DNA of 64,000 nt from Hemibagrus wyckioides (lineage: Eukaryota > Chordata > Actinopteri > Siluriformes > Bagridae). Where the stretch lies: contig NC_080734.1 of the NCBI RefSeq assembly GCF_019097595.1, positions 6,230,892 to 6,294,891 of the forward strand, in the 5' to 3' direction. The notes beneath the pieces were generated by a model, which saw nothing but the letters and a program-made list of their open reading frames with translations, searched no databases and was not told where the DNA came from. The translations under genes were made by a program, and so were the position numbers. Positions 24,937 to 39,235 of this stretch are shown piece after piece (the first letter of the stretch is position 1; each line of letters opens with the position of its first letter).

Positions 24937-25117
24937 GGGATGTGGTAGCTTAGTGGTTAAGGTGCTGGTTTACTGTGAGTTTGAATCCCAGGTCCATCAA
25001 GCTGCCACTGCTGGGCCCCTCAGTAAGGTCCTTAACCCTCAATTGCATCAAAAAATTAGACAAAAATGTATGTCGCTTTGGATAAGGACATCTGTCAAAT
25101 GCCAAAAATGTAAATGT
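24937..25117 (+). mobile_element. SINE family A, near full-length
   Basis: tRNA-like head with an A box (GGTAGCTTAGTGGTTAAGG, 24944 onwards) and a B box (GAGTTTGAATCCCAGG). The conserved body follows (CAAGCTGCCACTGCTGGGCC), then the tail CTTTGGATAAGGACATCTGT and CAAATGCC, ending AAAATGTAAATGTG. It is transcribed, if at all, by RNA polymerase III from these internal boxes. Confidence 0.92.
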
Positions 25118-25154
25118 GCCTGAAAAAAAGAAAATAAGAAGATCTACTGAGGGC

Positions 25155-25391
25155 AAGAAGCCTTTATTATCGCCACACATTCATTACAGAACAGTGGAAT
25201 TCTTTTCTTCACATATTCCAGCTGAGGAAGTTGGGGTCAGAGTGCAGGGGCGGCTATGATACAGCACCCCTGGAGCAGAAAGGGTTAAGGGCCTTGCTCA
25301 ATTGCCCAACAGTGGCAGCTTGGTGCTGCTGGGGCTTGAACCCCAATCCTCCAATTAACAACCCAGAGCCTTAACCATTTTAACCACTTAA
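25155..25391 (-). mobile_element. SINE family B, reverse orientation
   Basis: On the plus strand it starts GAAGCCTTTATTATCGCCAC and continues GTGGAATTCTTTTCTTCACA, GGGGTCAGAGTGCAGGGG, GGGTTAAGGGCCTTGCTCAA and CCAACAGTGGCAGCTTGG, ending at the tRNA-like head complement. Closest relative here is 56683-56922. Confidence 0.9.
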
Positions 25392-25913
25392 ACTGTGAAG
25401 GTCAAAGTGGTAAAAGTTTACAAAAAGTTTATAGTAGTGAGGGATTCTGAGAAATCTCCAGGTTTCGGATTCTTGAAGCTGGATCCTAAACACGCTGAAG
25501 CAAAAATGTTATGAAGCTGAAATAAAGACAACGGCCACACTTACTGCTGTGTGTGTGTGTTTTATATGCCTATAATCTTCAGGGAGCAGAACTCATGAGC
25601 AAACCAACCCGGCTGCCTGCCTCTTTCAGAAAAAAAAAACAAAACAAAAACAAAACAGAGGAGCGAGCTGCATCCATCACATCATGGTTTATTCAAACAC
25701 AAGCTTCCATTAAGCAAACACCATCATGAATTAATAATACAGGTTTGACCTTTCTTTATTAATAGAAGACTTGGGTAGGTTATCCTGGGCTTACGGGTTA
25801 CCACAGACGTGCGTTCGTGATACGGGTGATGGAGCGAGCCGAGGCGTAACACAAAAAGCATACAAATCTGCTGATACAGTTGATGCATTACAGCAATCCA
25901 GCTATGTCCTCTG

Positions 25914-25915
<2 letters not shown>

Positions 25916-25957
<42 letters not shown>
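25916..25957. repeat. (GT)21 dinucleotide repeat
   Basis: Uninterrupted GT repeat of about 42 bases. Confidence 0.95.
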
Positions 25958-25959
<2 letters not shown>

Positions 25960-26393
25960 GTCTGACACGAATGAATGCCATTGTCAGTCCACATTACTGG
26001 CCCCACTCCCAGGCTAAATGAAGGAGGTTAATCAAATTGGAGCTGTAAATTCCCTGGTCTGTCTTTTGGCTCAGTTCTGATTGGCTGCAGGCAAGCCATG
26101 AAAACGGCCCAGGGCTTTTTTTTTCTCTTTTAATAATACACTGGAAAAAGCTCAAGAAGCCTGATGAATGTTTTATAAAGTCCATTTTCTTGTCCTAGCC
26201 TCACCTCAAAGTGAACATCTTGCATCCTGACGAGAAGAGCGTGTAGGAAAAGTGATCCTTGGATTGATCTGAAGGATCTGACAGAAGCATAAAAACGTGT
26301 CAAATGGCTCAAGAACTTTTAAATTAATAATTCCACATGTGCCAAGAATTTTTTGCTAGTATTGATTATGTGGCGTTAAAGCTGTTTTGCCAT

Positions 26394-26890
26394 TACTGTG
26401 GAATCTCTGCATACTAATGTTCTCCCTTATGAAGTTTTGCTTTAAGAATTGAAATTTTGCAAGAAATTTTCAGTATACGAACCGAACCGAACGCTGGCTA
26501 AATTGCGCCTACGTCTGGGAGCCTTTCAAAACCTGTTAGCGTCAGTGGAACGCCATGTGAAGCCAACCGAAGCAAGTTTCCGAATGTATTTTCAGTCATT
26601 GAAAGCTGTTTGGAAAGAGTCAACCCGCGATAACAACGTTGCCTTAGGGCATGCGTTCAAAAGCTAGGTGATTTTTCCAGGAGTTTTTTTGTTGACAGAT
26701 TGGTGGCGTGGGTGGTCTGTTCTATTTTTAGCCCAAGCTTGGTGGCACGACTTCCTGTGAGGATCCTTGACATGGAATGCTTGGCTTGGGTCAGTTCTTT
26801 GTAAGCAGCCATACAGTTTACATATGCTTTATAGTGGTCATATTTTTTAAGCTTCTTTTGCTCAAAAACCGTTTCCAGCAATGTTGTGTA
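26394..26890 (+). mobile_element. Mariner/pogo-like non-autonomous element
   Basis: It starts at TA followed by CTGTGGAATCTCTGCATACT, similar to the end at 11668. The 26640-26825 segment is the reverse complement of 11815-11993. The open frame at 26449-26667 has no transposase motif that I can see, so I treat the element as non-coding. The right boundary is uncertain. Confidence 0.6.
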
Positions 26891-26894
26891 AGGC

Positions 26895-29490
<2,596 letters not shown>

Positions 29491-29647
29491 TGGGATGTGG
29501 TAGCATAGAGGTTAAGGTTTTGGGCTACTGATCAGAAGGTTGTGAGCTTGAATCCCAGGTCCACCAAGCTGCCAATGCTGGGCCCTTGAGCAAGGCCCTT
29601 AACCTCTGGATAAGGGGGTTTGCCAAATGCTAGCAATGTGAATGTAT
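29491..29647 (+). mobile_element. SINE family A
   Basis: GGGATGTGGTAGCATAGAGG, the B-box-like GAGCTTGAATCCCAGGTCC, CAAGCTGCCAATGCTGGGCC and GAGCAAGGCCCTTAACCTC. A shortened tail, TGGATAAGGGGGTTTGCCAA, lacks the linker seen in the 24937 and 37843 copies. Confidence 0.9.
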
Positions 29648-29649
29648 AT

Positions 29650-32334
29650 CATCAGCATTCGATCCACACATATTTGGAAAGAAAGTTTTCCGAAGCTGTC
29701 CAGTGATTTGCCCCTGAAGCAAACCTCCTTAATTAATGGAAGGTGTAGAGAATTTTTAATACCTGGATAGGTATACACCAAAATACTGAGCGCTCTCATT
29801 AGGGATGCATTTGTTGCTTGTTTGTGCTATGCCAGCTAAGTAACCTTCATCCTGCAGACAACAGCAGACACCCATGATGTCAAACAGTGACAAGGTTATG
29901 ACCCGAGCTTCGTTACCGAGGTGGCAATGCCTCACGGGTCCTGGAAGAAATTGGGACATAATTTGCCGCCTCAGAAATACAAGACGAGAGAGCTGAGAAT
30001 CCTCTGGGACAAACTGGGACTACCTAGTGACGAGCGAGGAACATCGACGTGGCTTGGCTTTGCCGCCAAACCCCACAATTATGTTATGAAATCTTAATCT
30101 CAGTTCTCTCCGTGTTTGTCTCGGTACGATTCGGACACGGAGCTGCCCGAAACGAACGAGGTCTCTGCAGGGTTAAAAGGATTCAGAGGAACCTGCAAGT
30201 TCTAAGTACACAGACAGCAGGACAATCTATAAAGCAATTTCCTAGCCTGTAGAGGTAATGCACAGGAATTTTATAAACATGCTTGGGTTTTCGCTGTGTG
30301 AATACAATTCGAGTTATCAATTCGCCATCCCTGATCACTAATACTTGACACAAATGTCTGGGAATCACATCACAGCCCACAGAGACTAATTTTCTTCTCA
30401 GTGTAAGCCTCCTACCTCAACCAGTTTCTATTGTTAAGACCATTCTGCTCTGTGAAAAGAGGGGACGCGGTACAGAAGCGGTGTTGTTTCGGGCTGAGTC
30501 AACAAAGACGGGCTTGCCAAACAGGATTTGGACGAGGAGGGAAGAGTGTGAATGGGCTTGTAGTCCAAGAAAAGATCTGAGAGTAGAGCTTTGTGGAGAG
30601 TTTAAATGAGAGAGCGGTTATGGGAGAAAGCAGGAAAGAGAAGGAGTTAATTAAAAAACAAGGAAATTAGGCTTTTTTTGGTGGTTCTTGGCAGACGAAG
30701 AGAAGCTGGTTGGAGAGAAACAAGCAGCTCAGAAGAAAGAAAGCAAGAACCACAGTTAGCTTCTTGGGACTGTTTTCATTCTCTGTATATTTTAATGGTA
30801 AGACATGAACATCTGAAACATGAGAAATGTCTAAATTCCTGCCTCTGTATGATTGATTCAGTCTATTGTTTTCCTTTGCTTCTGTTTAAACACATCTACA
30901 CCTGTGTTTCCATCACACTAATCTCTACATCTCACTCATCTGGTTCCATGGTACCATAAGCAGCATAATTCGAGCCTGAGCCAAAAGACTTTCAACACGA
31001 TCATGTTTCTAAAAATCAAACACAAGTCTAACATCCTTCACACTTTGCAGTAAATTTCCTCATGTTTCTTCCTGAGACAAACCAGAACTCCTGATCCTTG
31101 AATGGAGGAGAGCAGAAAGAAAACTGTGAAGATTTTCACCTGTACGGATACGACGTATAAAGAAGAGATGGGAGCAGCCTGTGTCAGGATGGCAGGAAGA
31201 TGGATTTCCTTTCATTCAGCGATCGAAAATTTGGGCATCTGTCTTCATCAAGATGCATACGGAATCACTAAGCGCATTATGCAGATTGAGTTTACCATAA
31301 GAATTCAATTACCTTGAGAAAAAAGGCTGCGGAGCTGGCTTATTTTCATAACAATGTCTATTTAAATATGAAGCTAATTGTAGGAGGCCTGTGAAATAAA
31401 CAGGCATAAACCCAGGAGCGTGATCCATATGAGAAGTGATGCTCAGATGGAGGACTTGCATCACCGTTTTGGATTGTTTACGAAGCATGATTTGAGTTTG
31501 TAACATGCCCTTGTTGAATTCTTGAATCTAATTCTAAATCTAAAAACAAAACTAATACAAATAAATACAAAATAAATAAATAAATTCACTCCAGTAAAAT
31601 AAAATAAAAAAAATAAAATAATTACAAGCAGTTATAAGCAGTATATAAGCAGTTTTCTGACATGGAGAAAGTCTCGTCCCGTCTCTCATTATCCTGACAT
31701 GCTCAAGATTGCTAAGTTGATACTAGTGAACAGGAACTAGCAAAATAAAAAAGTCCCTAATCTCAACTCATCTCCAGTTTTCTGCTCTCTCTCATCTTCG
31801 GGCAGTTTATACCCTGAACCAAACATTTCTGCAGTGTAGAAATCTCTAATCCCTTCATCCCATTCCTCAACGAGTACAATCTGCTCACAGCAGGCAAGCA
31901 GGCAAGCAGGCGGGCGCACAGGCAGGTGCTCTACTTCCAATTTAAGACTCTTAACTGAGTGAACGAATGTGTCTTGTTCTACACCGCTGCTCTCAGCGGT
32001 ACTAAGGTGCGAGGAAACAAACAAGAAAACGCACCTATTTAACGTTCTATAGAACAGAGTAATCTCCTGCTTAAAGCCTTACAGGACCACAGATGAAATG
32101 AAATGAGAGGAGATGAGGAAAAAGCCGGAAAAACAAAAACCCACATCAACAGGGTGCATCCTTCATTTCAGCCCTGAGTGCCAGTGCAGGCAAGTAACTC
32201 CATGATGTCCCAACTGCCTCAGCTCTTATTACATATTCTTCATCCATCTGGCATCTATGTTAGGTAAGAAGAGGCAGACAGGAAGTCGGAATTTGTTTAT
32301 GGCCTCACTCTAGGAATTCACAGAGGGTGGTTTT
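29650..32334. other. Intronic sequence, mostly unique
   Basis: A TAAA-rich tract lies at 31545-31625. A complex block at 31195-31450 is listed separately. Nothing else was recognised. Confidence 0.45.
31195..31450. promoter_or_regulatory. Candidate conserved non-coding element in intron 1
   Basis: A non-repetitive block with a high density of AT-core words (TTTACCATAAGAATTCAATT, TATTTAAATATGAAGCTAAT, GAAATAAACAGGCATAAAC) mixed with GC-richer sequence, bounded by ordinary AT-rich intron. That texture is typical of developmental enhancers. No alignment supports it, so this is inference. Confidence 0.18.
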
Positions 32335-32930
32335 TTTGCGATTGCTCGATTCTGGTCCAGCTTTTGGGAAAATTTTAAATTTTGAGACTATTTTTGTGAA
32401 AAAAACAAGAACCTGTGAAAAACTTGTGTGAAAAATTTCCAAAAACTTTATGAAATCTATGTTTAAAGAATTTGAAAATTTTCTGAAACATTATGTGAAA
32501 ATAATGTTAAACATTTTGTGCAAATTCTGCAAAAAACCTGTGTGAAAGCTTTTATTATTTATTTATTTATTTGTTTGTTTGTTTGTTTGTTTATTTATTT
32601 ATTTATAGTAAAAACGGCTTGACTTGATTTTGGTGCAGCTTTTTTGAAAATTAAAAAGTTTGTGAATATTTGTGAAAATAATCCTACAAAAAAAATTGTG
32701 AAAGCCTTTATTTTTATTTATTTAATTTTAGTAAAAAAAACTGCTTGACTTGGTGAAATTGCAAGCACAGGAATCTTCTTTTTACCTACCAGAGAAGAGT
32801 GAAGTAGTTATGACAGCTGTACTCATATTCTACACACGTGAATCAAAGTATTCGGCTGAATGTGTGCGTGATTTTAAAAAATTTCAATCTCCTCCAAATA
32901 TCAAATAGGCTTGCTTGATTTCTGGGAACG
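32335..32930. repeat. Unclassified interspersed repeat with internal TGTGAAAA repeats
   Basis: The right part (about 32740-32930) reads GACTTGGTGAAATTGCAAGC, then an ATTCTTCTTT-like word and CTACCAGAGAAGAG, then CACACGTGAATCAAAG. The same order of words occurs at 35070-35340 and partly at 52890-52955. The left part is a degenerate AT-rich array of TGTGAAAA words with TTTA/TTTG tetramers at 32545-32605. Confidence 0.6.
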
Positions 32931-33439
32931 CAGAACCCAGAAATCCTGGAGGGACTGTCTAGGACTTGTGTCAAATGCCATGCAAACTAAATGTGAAAAG
33001 ACAATTCTTCTAGCTTGAGTGACTTTATGACATCAGATATTAAAGGACCATTACAGATTCCCTGATTTGATTGTACATGCTTGTAATTTTTTGATAAAAC
33101 GCAGGCAATCAACCATCGTGGGCCATTATTTGCAGAAAAAACGTGAACAGGAAGTCATTTAAATAAAAAATAAAACCCTAGAGCCAACTAGAACATGAAT
33201 GTAGGTGGTAATTACAGGTGTTTGCAGTACGGATTGTCCAAAATCACACAACATAGTGGTGTTTCATTCTCTAAAGCAACAGCACAAGTGAATGCAGAAT
33301 ACAGTTTATCTCCAGGTGAATGGTTACAAATGTCATAAGTTAGATTTCTAATCAAAAGCTTTGTAATTAAAAAAAGGGAATAAATGGGAGAAAAAACTGC
33401 AAAGTTTGATTGATGATTGTCTCTGAAAGAAAAGTAATG

Positions 33440-33720
33440 AAATTGAGAGCATAGATTTCAGGTTGTTCTTTACATCCAGTCATCTTCAGTAGCTGTTTAC
33501 TGCTCAGGGTCACACTGGATCCAGAAACCCGTCCCAGGATAACAGGATGTAAGGTGGAAGAACACCGTAGACGAGATCTCAGACCATGACAGGACAGCAA
33601 GAAAGCACTCATTCAGACTAAATGGTAATTTATTGTAGTCATTCCATCTACCAGCATGTTTTTGTGAAGGGATTGGAATCCGGAGAACCAGGAGGAAACC
33701 CATACAAGCACAAGGAGACC
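33440..33720 (+). repeat. Dispersed repeat of the CATCTTCAGTA / GGAGGAAACC type
   Basis: Starts TCATCTTCAGTAGCTGTTTA, then CTCAGGGTCACACTGGATCC, GTCCCAGGATAACAGGA, and later CAGCATGTTTTTGTGAAGGG, CCGGAGAACCAGGAGGAAAC and CCATACAAGCACAAGGAGA. I recognise this as a very common teleost interspersed repeat. The class is unclear to me. Relatives are at 56350-56590, 58595-58790 (reverse) and, as a short piece, 37780-37842. Confidence 0.65.
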
Positions 33721-33844
33721 ATCCTAAGCTTCAGCTACATTAATATTGCTATTAAAACCTTTAAACCATTCCTTTTAATAAGTGTCTTGTGCAGTCATGA
33801 TGTTGATCAGCATTGAAATATGATTTCTGAGCCCTACATCATTT

Positions 33845-34140
33845 ACACAAAAAAAATGTAAAAACAACAATTAAATAAAATAATGTAAGTTTAATAAAAA
33901 TAAATATAAATACATTTAAAATTAAATAAAAAACAAAATAAATGCCAAAATAAAGAAAGAAAATTAAATAAAAAGTATAAATAAATAAATCAAATATTTG
34001 AAATCAAATAAAATTAATAAACCACTAAAAATAAACAAATAAATGCAAAAATTAAATAAAAACGTAAGTTAAATACAATATATGAATAAATAAATCAAAT
34101 AAGAAATATTCAAATAAAAGATTAAACTAAATGAATAAAT
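33845..34140. repeat. AAATA-rich low-complexity tract
   Basis: About 300 bases made almost only of A and T, with degenerate AAATA and TAAA words and no exact period. Confidence 0.85.
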
Positions 34141-34739
34141 TCAAGCTCCACTAAAATGATGCAGCATTTCAGGGTGGATGGACTGTATTGTACAGTGAGG
34201 TTATGAACGTGAATATGGCGTCCAGTCTCAGCCCGCTATCCAGGAGCGTATTCTCAAGGTGATGGCAGGTGGGCTGGAACAGCTGTTCATAACTGCAGTG
34301 GCACGGCTCGAGAGCTCTTGCCATGCGAAGTGCAGGCAGCTCTGAAATGCCAGGGTATTTAAACCAGGAGTAAGTGTTTCTCAAGTGCAGAACAATGACT
34401 CTTTGAACAGCCATAAGGCAGAAATAAAATACACCTGTCGTGTTTATGTACAGCGCAGCCGGACGCTTGAGGAAAAAAAAATAAAGAAAATCTGTGATTC
34501 CTTTATCATCGCAAGCCGGTTAGATGTTTTAGAGCACATGACACATACATATCATAAAGATAGTGGAATATGTGTGTGTATGGTCATCAGGTTTGGTTAT
34601 TGATCTACAAATGGAAAGCATGTGATGTTTTTGTTTTTTTTTAACTAAATTACCTGATGATTGAGAGAATGATCAGCATGGAGAAGGAAACTGGAAAGAT
34701 CTACTGTTTTTTGGGACTGTTTGCTGGAGAAGAAAATAA
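34141..34739. other. Intronic sequence, nothing recognised
   Basis: Unique DNA. The minus open frame at 34169-34414 shows no motif. Confidence 0.45.
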
Positions 34740-35269
34740 AACGCTTCATTTTGCTGTGTTTTTTTTTTTTTCTTTTTCAAAATTTGTGCTTTTTTCAAGA
34801 AAAATGCTTGAATTTGTTTTTGCTTTTTTTGCAGAAAAATGCTTTAAATTTTGTGGGGGTTTTTTTTGTTGTTGTTGTTGCAAAAACTACTTTAATTTGT
34901 GCCAGAAAAATGCTTGAAATTGTGTTTTATTTCTTTGGTTAAACTGTTTGAATTTTTTTTGCAGAAAAATGCTTGAAAGTGTTTTGGGTTTTTTTTGGTT
35001 GGGGGGGGGGGGGGCTGTTTGATTTGTGCTTTCTTTTCCAGAAAAATTGTGGGGTTTTTTTTGAGAAAACTGCATGGATTAATGAAATCACAAGTAGAGG
35101 ATTCTTCTTCTAAGCTCCTACCAGCAAAGACCCATACATAAAAACTTTCTCTGAGAGCTCTACTCCTGTTCCACACACATGAATGAAAGAGAGCATTGGC
35201 TGAATGAGCGTTTCGATGACGTGACGAAACGCATCACGCCCCTGAACCTGCACGCAATCTACGTCTGTC

Positions 35270-35302
<33 letters not shown>

Positions 35303-35375
35303 CGCAAGCTGCTCCGAATATCATGGGGTTGTTGTATTTCTTTCATTTCTGCGATTGCAAAATCGTAAAATCCTG
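34740..35375. repeat. Unclassified interspersed repeat with GCAGAAAAATGCTTGAA tandem units
   Basis: The left part has five worn copies of CAGAAAAATGCTTGAAATT at irregular spacing (about 35-75 bases) between T runs, and a run of 14 G at 35001-35014. The right part matches the repeat at 32740-32930 (AAGTAGAGGATTCTTCTTCT, CTACCAGCAAAGAC, CACACATGAATGAAAGA), followed by an A run at 35274-35302. Confidence 0.6.
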
Positions 35376-36189
35376 GAAGTGAAATGTACAAATACGTCAG
35401 CACAATGTAGCAGAATAACATAGCCAAAAAAACGCCCGGGAAGTGAGGAAGTACTCTGCAGCATGTGCCGTTTGGGAAACCGCTTCTGCCTTGCCAGGAA
35501 ATTGCTGCAGTCAGAAAGAAAACCTCATTGCATAAGAACTGCTCGATGGAAACGAGGGTGTGGTGATATAATCAATATCTTGCGGAGGCAGGATGTGGCC
35601 AGTGCAAAGGCTGATTTCATTTTTATCGTCTTTGATCGTCTCTTCAGTGAATCATAAAAAAAGTGCAGTGAGGAACATCTCATTATCTCTGTCTAAGCAG
35701 GGCTGGTTAAGCGGGAATGAAAGTGTGGGATTTCTAAAGAAATGCAGACATCCTGCTGTAATTAACACCAACAGCTCTGGTTCTTATGCCTGCAAACGCA
35801 CATCACTTTAACAAGTGATTACAAAGAGAACAGAACAGCATCTGATCTTCAGCTAAGATACAACAATGAAACTGCCAAGCTGACAGACAGCGAGAAAAAC
35901 CTTATCAGTGAAGTAAAGCGCAATCGTTTTGATCGTTCATTCTTTTTCAGGAGGAAATGGATAACATGACCACACGCACATATCAACAATCCAACATGGC
36001 CCAGGTAAAGTTACTAACTAACTAACAAGTCAACAACATTCTACTCGAGTTCTTGGAACTGTGCTGTTTCCTGATAAGGTTTTTTCTTTCTGAAGAAGAC
36101 TGGTGGAGCGTGAATGCTGTTTTTGAACCAGATAACCGATCCCTGATCGTCTTTTAAATGGTGATGAAGTATGGAGTCTGCAATCTCCA
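35376..36189. other. Intronic sequence, nothing recognised
   Basis: No coding motif or repeat family recognised. Confidence 0.4.
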
Positions 36190-36900
36190 CCATATAATAA
36201 TAATACATTTTATTTATAGGCGCCTTTCTCAACACCCAAGGACACCGAACAATGAGTTACAAAACAAAGCACATAGAAACAATACAACAAAAAACAAGCA
36301 ACAATAACAAAATAAATAAATAATAAAAAAAAATAATACAGAAGACTGTGACTGTGTGAGAGGGCAAGTAAGATTTAGGAAGAGTAAGCAAGCTTAAACA
36401 GGTGAGACTTGAGTCTAGATTTAAAGATAGACAGAGAGTCAAGGTTACGGATGTCTGGAGGTAAAGAGTTCCAGAGCCGGGGAGCAGAGCAACAGAAAGC
36501 CCTCTTCCCCATGGTGGCGAGACGAGCAGAAGGCACAGAAAGTTGAAGAGAAGAGGCAGATCTAAGAGAACGAGAGCGAACATGAATATGGAGAAGATCA
36601 GACAAGTAAGAAGGGGCAAGATTGTGAATAGCTTTAAAAGTGAGAAGAAGAATCTTAAAAAGTCTATGCGAAGCTTGACCGGAAGCCAGTGAAGCTGCTG
36701 CAGAACCGGAGTGATGTGGTGAGTTTTAGTGATGATACGAGCTGCTGAGTTTTGAACCAGTTGAAGTTTAAGAAGAGATTTATGAGAGAGACCAAAAAGA
36801 AGGGAGTTACAATAGTCAATACGTGAGGTAACAAGATTGTGAACAAGAATACAGTAGCATTCTGTGTAAGGGAAGGACGAAGACGGTTGATATTACGTAG
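36190..36900 (-). mobile_element. L2-like LINE, 3' end with C-terminal ORF remnant
   Basis: On the minus strand the C-terminal part of a non-LTR retrotransposon polyprotein can be read across frames. It includes [28 protein letters not shown], a frame change, then [20 protein letters not shown] and [20 protein letters not shown], ending at 36375. After the stop come about 190 bases of 3' untranslated sequence, ending near 36200 with GTGTTGAGAAAGGCGCCTA and an ATT-rich tail. Reverse transcriptase and endonuclease are absent, as in a 5'-truncated insertion. Confidence 0.85.
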
Positions 36901-37139
36901 ATGGAAATACGCAGACCGCGTATGCTGAAAATATGCTGAAAAACACACCTGGCTCTAATTACTACTGTATTTAATGTTTCTACTTGTGCACCGTTTTGTC
37001 CGGGGAAGGAGTCGTTATGGTTTAAAACTCGGTTTCTACATCTGGACAGTGAAGGCTCAATTTTATGAGATCAACAAATCACTTCAGAATTCTGTGGCTG
37101 AGTTATTGCTCAATCTCATAATAAAAATAAATAAATAAA

Positions 37140-37445
37140 TAATAATATTTAAAAAAATAAGTACAGGTTAGTGTGTTTGTTTAGGATAATGGCATAAATA
37201 AATAATATTTTTAAAAAAATGTTTACTTATTAATTTGGTATATATTATATATTATATATATTATATATCAAATTAATAAGTACATTTTTTAAATATTATT
37301 ATAATATATAAACTAATAAATATTATGTTTATAATATACTGTAATAAATATCATAATGTAATTATAATTATTATAATAATAATTATTATTATTATACATG
37401 TTATAATATTTATAATTAAATAATAATTTATTTTGGGTCTTGTGC
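37140..37445. repeat. AT-rich region with a 40-bp-arm palindrome
   Basis: 37201-37244 and 37261-37300 are imperfect inverted copies (core ACTTATTAATTTG on one side, CAAATTAATAAGTAC on the other) around a TATATT-rich loop of about 20 bases. Further ATT and TA repeats follow up to 37430. The sequence would form a stable hairpin in single-stranded DNA or RNA. Confidence 0.85.
37160..37194 (+). repeat. 35-bp perfect inverted repeat, left arm
   Basis: These 35 bases, beginning AGTACAGGTTAGTG and ending TAGGATAATGGCA, are the exact reverse complement of 38158-38192. The match stops sharply on both sides. Confidence 0.95.
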
Positions 37446-37842
37446 TTGCATTTTTATTTATTTTTTTGTAAAGTTGTTTTTTTTCCCCATTTCTTTGCAT
37501 CAAGCAACAAACCCAAACCGTGTCTTCATTAAATTCCATGTATTTTTTTCCCCAAAATGTTAAACATTTTCGACATGTGAAGATTTATTTATTTCTATTA
37601 CTTTTAAACATTTTATCTTGTTTTAACTCATGGCCATCTTATTTTTTTAATGATTTAATGAAAATCTAAAGACTGGATGTGTGTATAAAATATTTATGCA
37701 TGAAAGTGTTTAATTATTTATTTTTTAGCACAGTTATTTTATTTTATCACACACATTCATATTGTATTTCACGCTGGGGAAATTTCAGGATGATATTATC
37801 CCTGTCAGCAAGATGGAAACCCACACAGACATGAGGAGAACT

Positions 37843-38042
37843 GGGATGTGGTAGTTTAGTGGTTTAGATGTTGGACTACTGATGGGAAGGTTGTGAGTTT
37901 GAATCCCAGGTCCACCAAGCTGCCACTGCTGGGCCCCTAAGCAAGGCCCTTAACCCTTAATTGCACAGTTGTATAAAATAAGTCATAATGCGAGTTGCTC
38001 TGGATAAGAGCGTCTGCCAAAAGGCCAAAAATGAATGAATGT
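37843..38042 (+). mobile_element. SINE family A, full-length
   Basis: A box in GGTAGTTTAGTGGTTTAGAT, B box in GAGTTTGAATCCCAGG, the body CAAGCTGCCACTGCTGGGCC, the linker ending TTGTATAAAATAAGTCATAA, and the tail CTCTGGATAAGAGCGTCTGC with CAAAAGGCC. It lies between the two arms of the 35-bp inverted repeat. Confidence 0.92.
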
Positions 38043-38157
38043 AAAACTGAACCCTAAACCCTGGAGCTGAGATGGCAAAGCAACCTGCAGCTCCATGGTG
38101 CCACATATAACAGTAACAGTTTAACTTCCACGTCCAATAGACTACAGCCATAAAGTG

Positions 38158-38192
38158 TGCCATTATCCTAAACAAACACACTAACCTGTACT
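38158..38192 (-). repeat. 35-bp perfect inverted repeat, right arm
   Basis: Exact reverse complement of 37160-37194. The arms are separated by 963 bases that contain the AT palindrome and a SINE. Confidence 0.95.
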
Positions 38193-38934
38193 AGGCTTTC
38201 TGTTCGTACTGTGAACATTTCGTTAACCTGGGGTCTTTTTATAAATCAATAACCTGCCAGAGAGGAGAACAAGCTTCTGGTGTGAGCGATTACATCCTTT
38301 CCACGACTCCTTTAATATCGCATTACGGCAGTGAGAACCTAATGAGAAAGCGGGAACAGATCTCCAGACTAATGAACAGAGTGTGACTTTGGCTCCTACG
38401 TGGCGGCTCGGGGGCCATACCGAAACGAACACGCTCTCTAATAAAACGCTGACGAGCCTAAAACGCCACTAATCTGGTTTCAGCAGGTGTAAAATTTACA
38501 GTTGGATCCAATAAACCAGGAAGAGTTCTGCGAAGTATACAGCAGGCCTGGTGACTGCTATTACATCACACACACACAGCCCATGTCCTGTTATCTTCCC
38601 CTGAGCAAAGGCACAGCAGTTTAACGACCCTGTTGAATAATCTATATCCAGCTGTCCTTTCGCACGAGCGAGATCCTGCTGGTTGTGCATCCGGTGAGTT
38701 TGTGTGGTCCTTAGAAATGTGGGATCTCTTCAGCTGAGAAATATTACAGAACCACAGACTTGCTTATAAAAATATGGCTTAATAAAAGAACTGAGCAGTT
38801 ATATATCACGTCATATTTAGTTACTGTACCATTTTTCTAATATATTGTGTATATCAGTAATTTTATAACTGCACAGAACAAAAAACGCCTGATTGGTTGT
38901 TTAATTTAATTCTTTAAAATGTGTCTTATAGCTA

Positions 38935-39235
38935 TATTTAATAGATTATTTAACTTCTATTTTATTTTATTGTATTTAATTTTCTTATTATTTTTTAAGT
39001 TTTAATTGGACATTTATTTTATTTAATAGATTATAGATTATATTTAATTTTAGGTTTATTTTATGCATTATTTTGTTTTTTTATTTTACTTATTTTTGTT
39101 ATGTATTTTTTGTTTTATTTTGTTTATATTTCATTATTGCATTTTTTTGTTTTATTTTACTTTAATTTTTTTTATTTTAGCTTTATTTTATTTTGTGTTT
39201 TTAGTTGCTTTTTAGTCTTCATTTTATTTTGGAGA
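38935..39235. repeat. T-rich TTTTA low-complexity tract
   Basis: About 300 bases of degenerate TTTTA/TTTA words on the plus strand (A-rich in the transcript). Confidence 0.85.

Noticed and set aside
24937..24985. tRNA-like heads of SINEs as true tRNA genes
   Set aside because: A and B boxes are present, but no acceptor stem or anticodon arm pairing can be drawn, and the sequence continues into the SINE body. The same holds for the other copies.
25724..25981. Open frame with HTHTHT repeat
   Set aside because: Antisense reading of the GT dinucleotide repeat.
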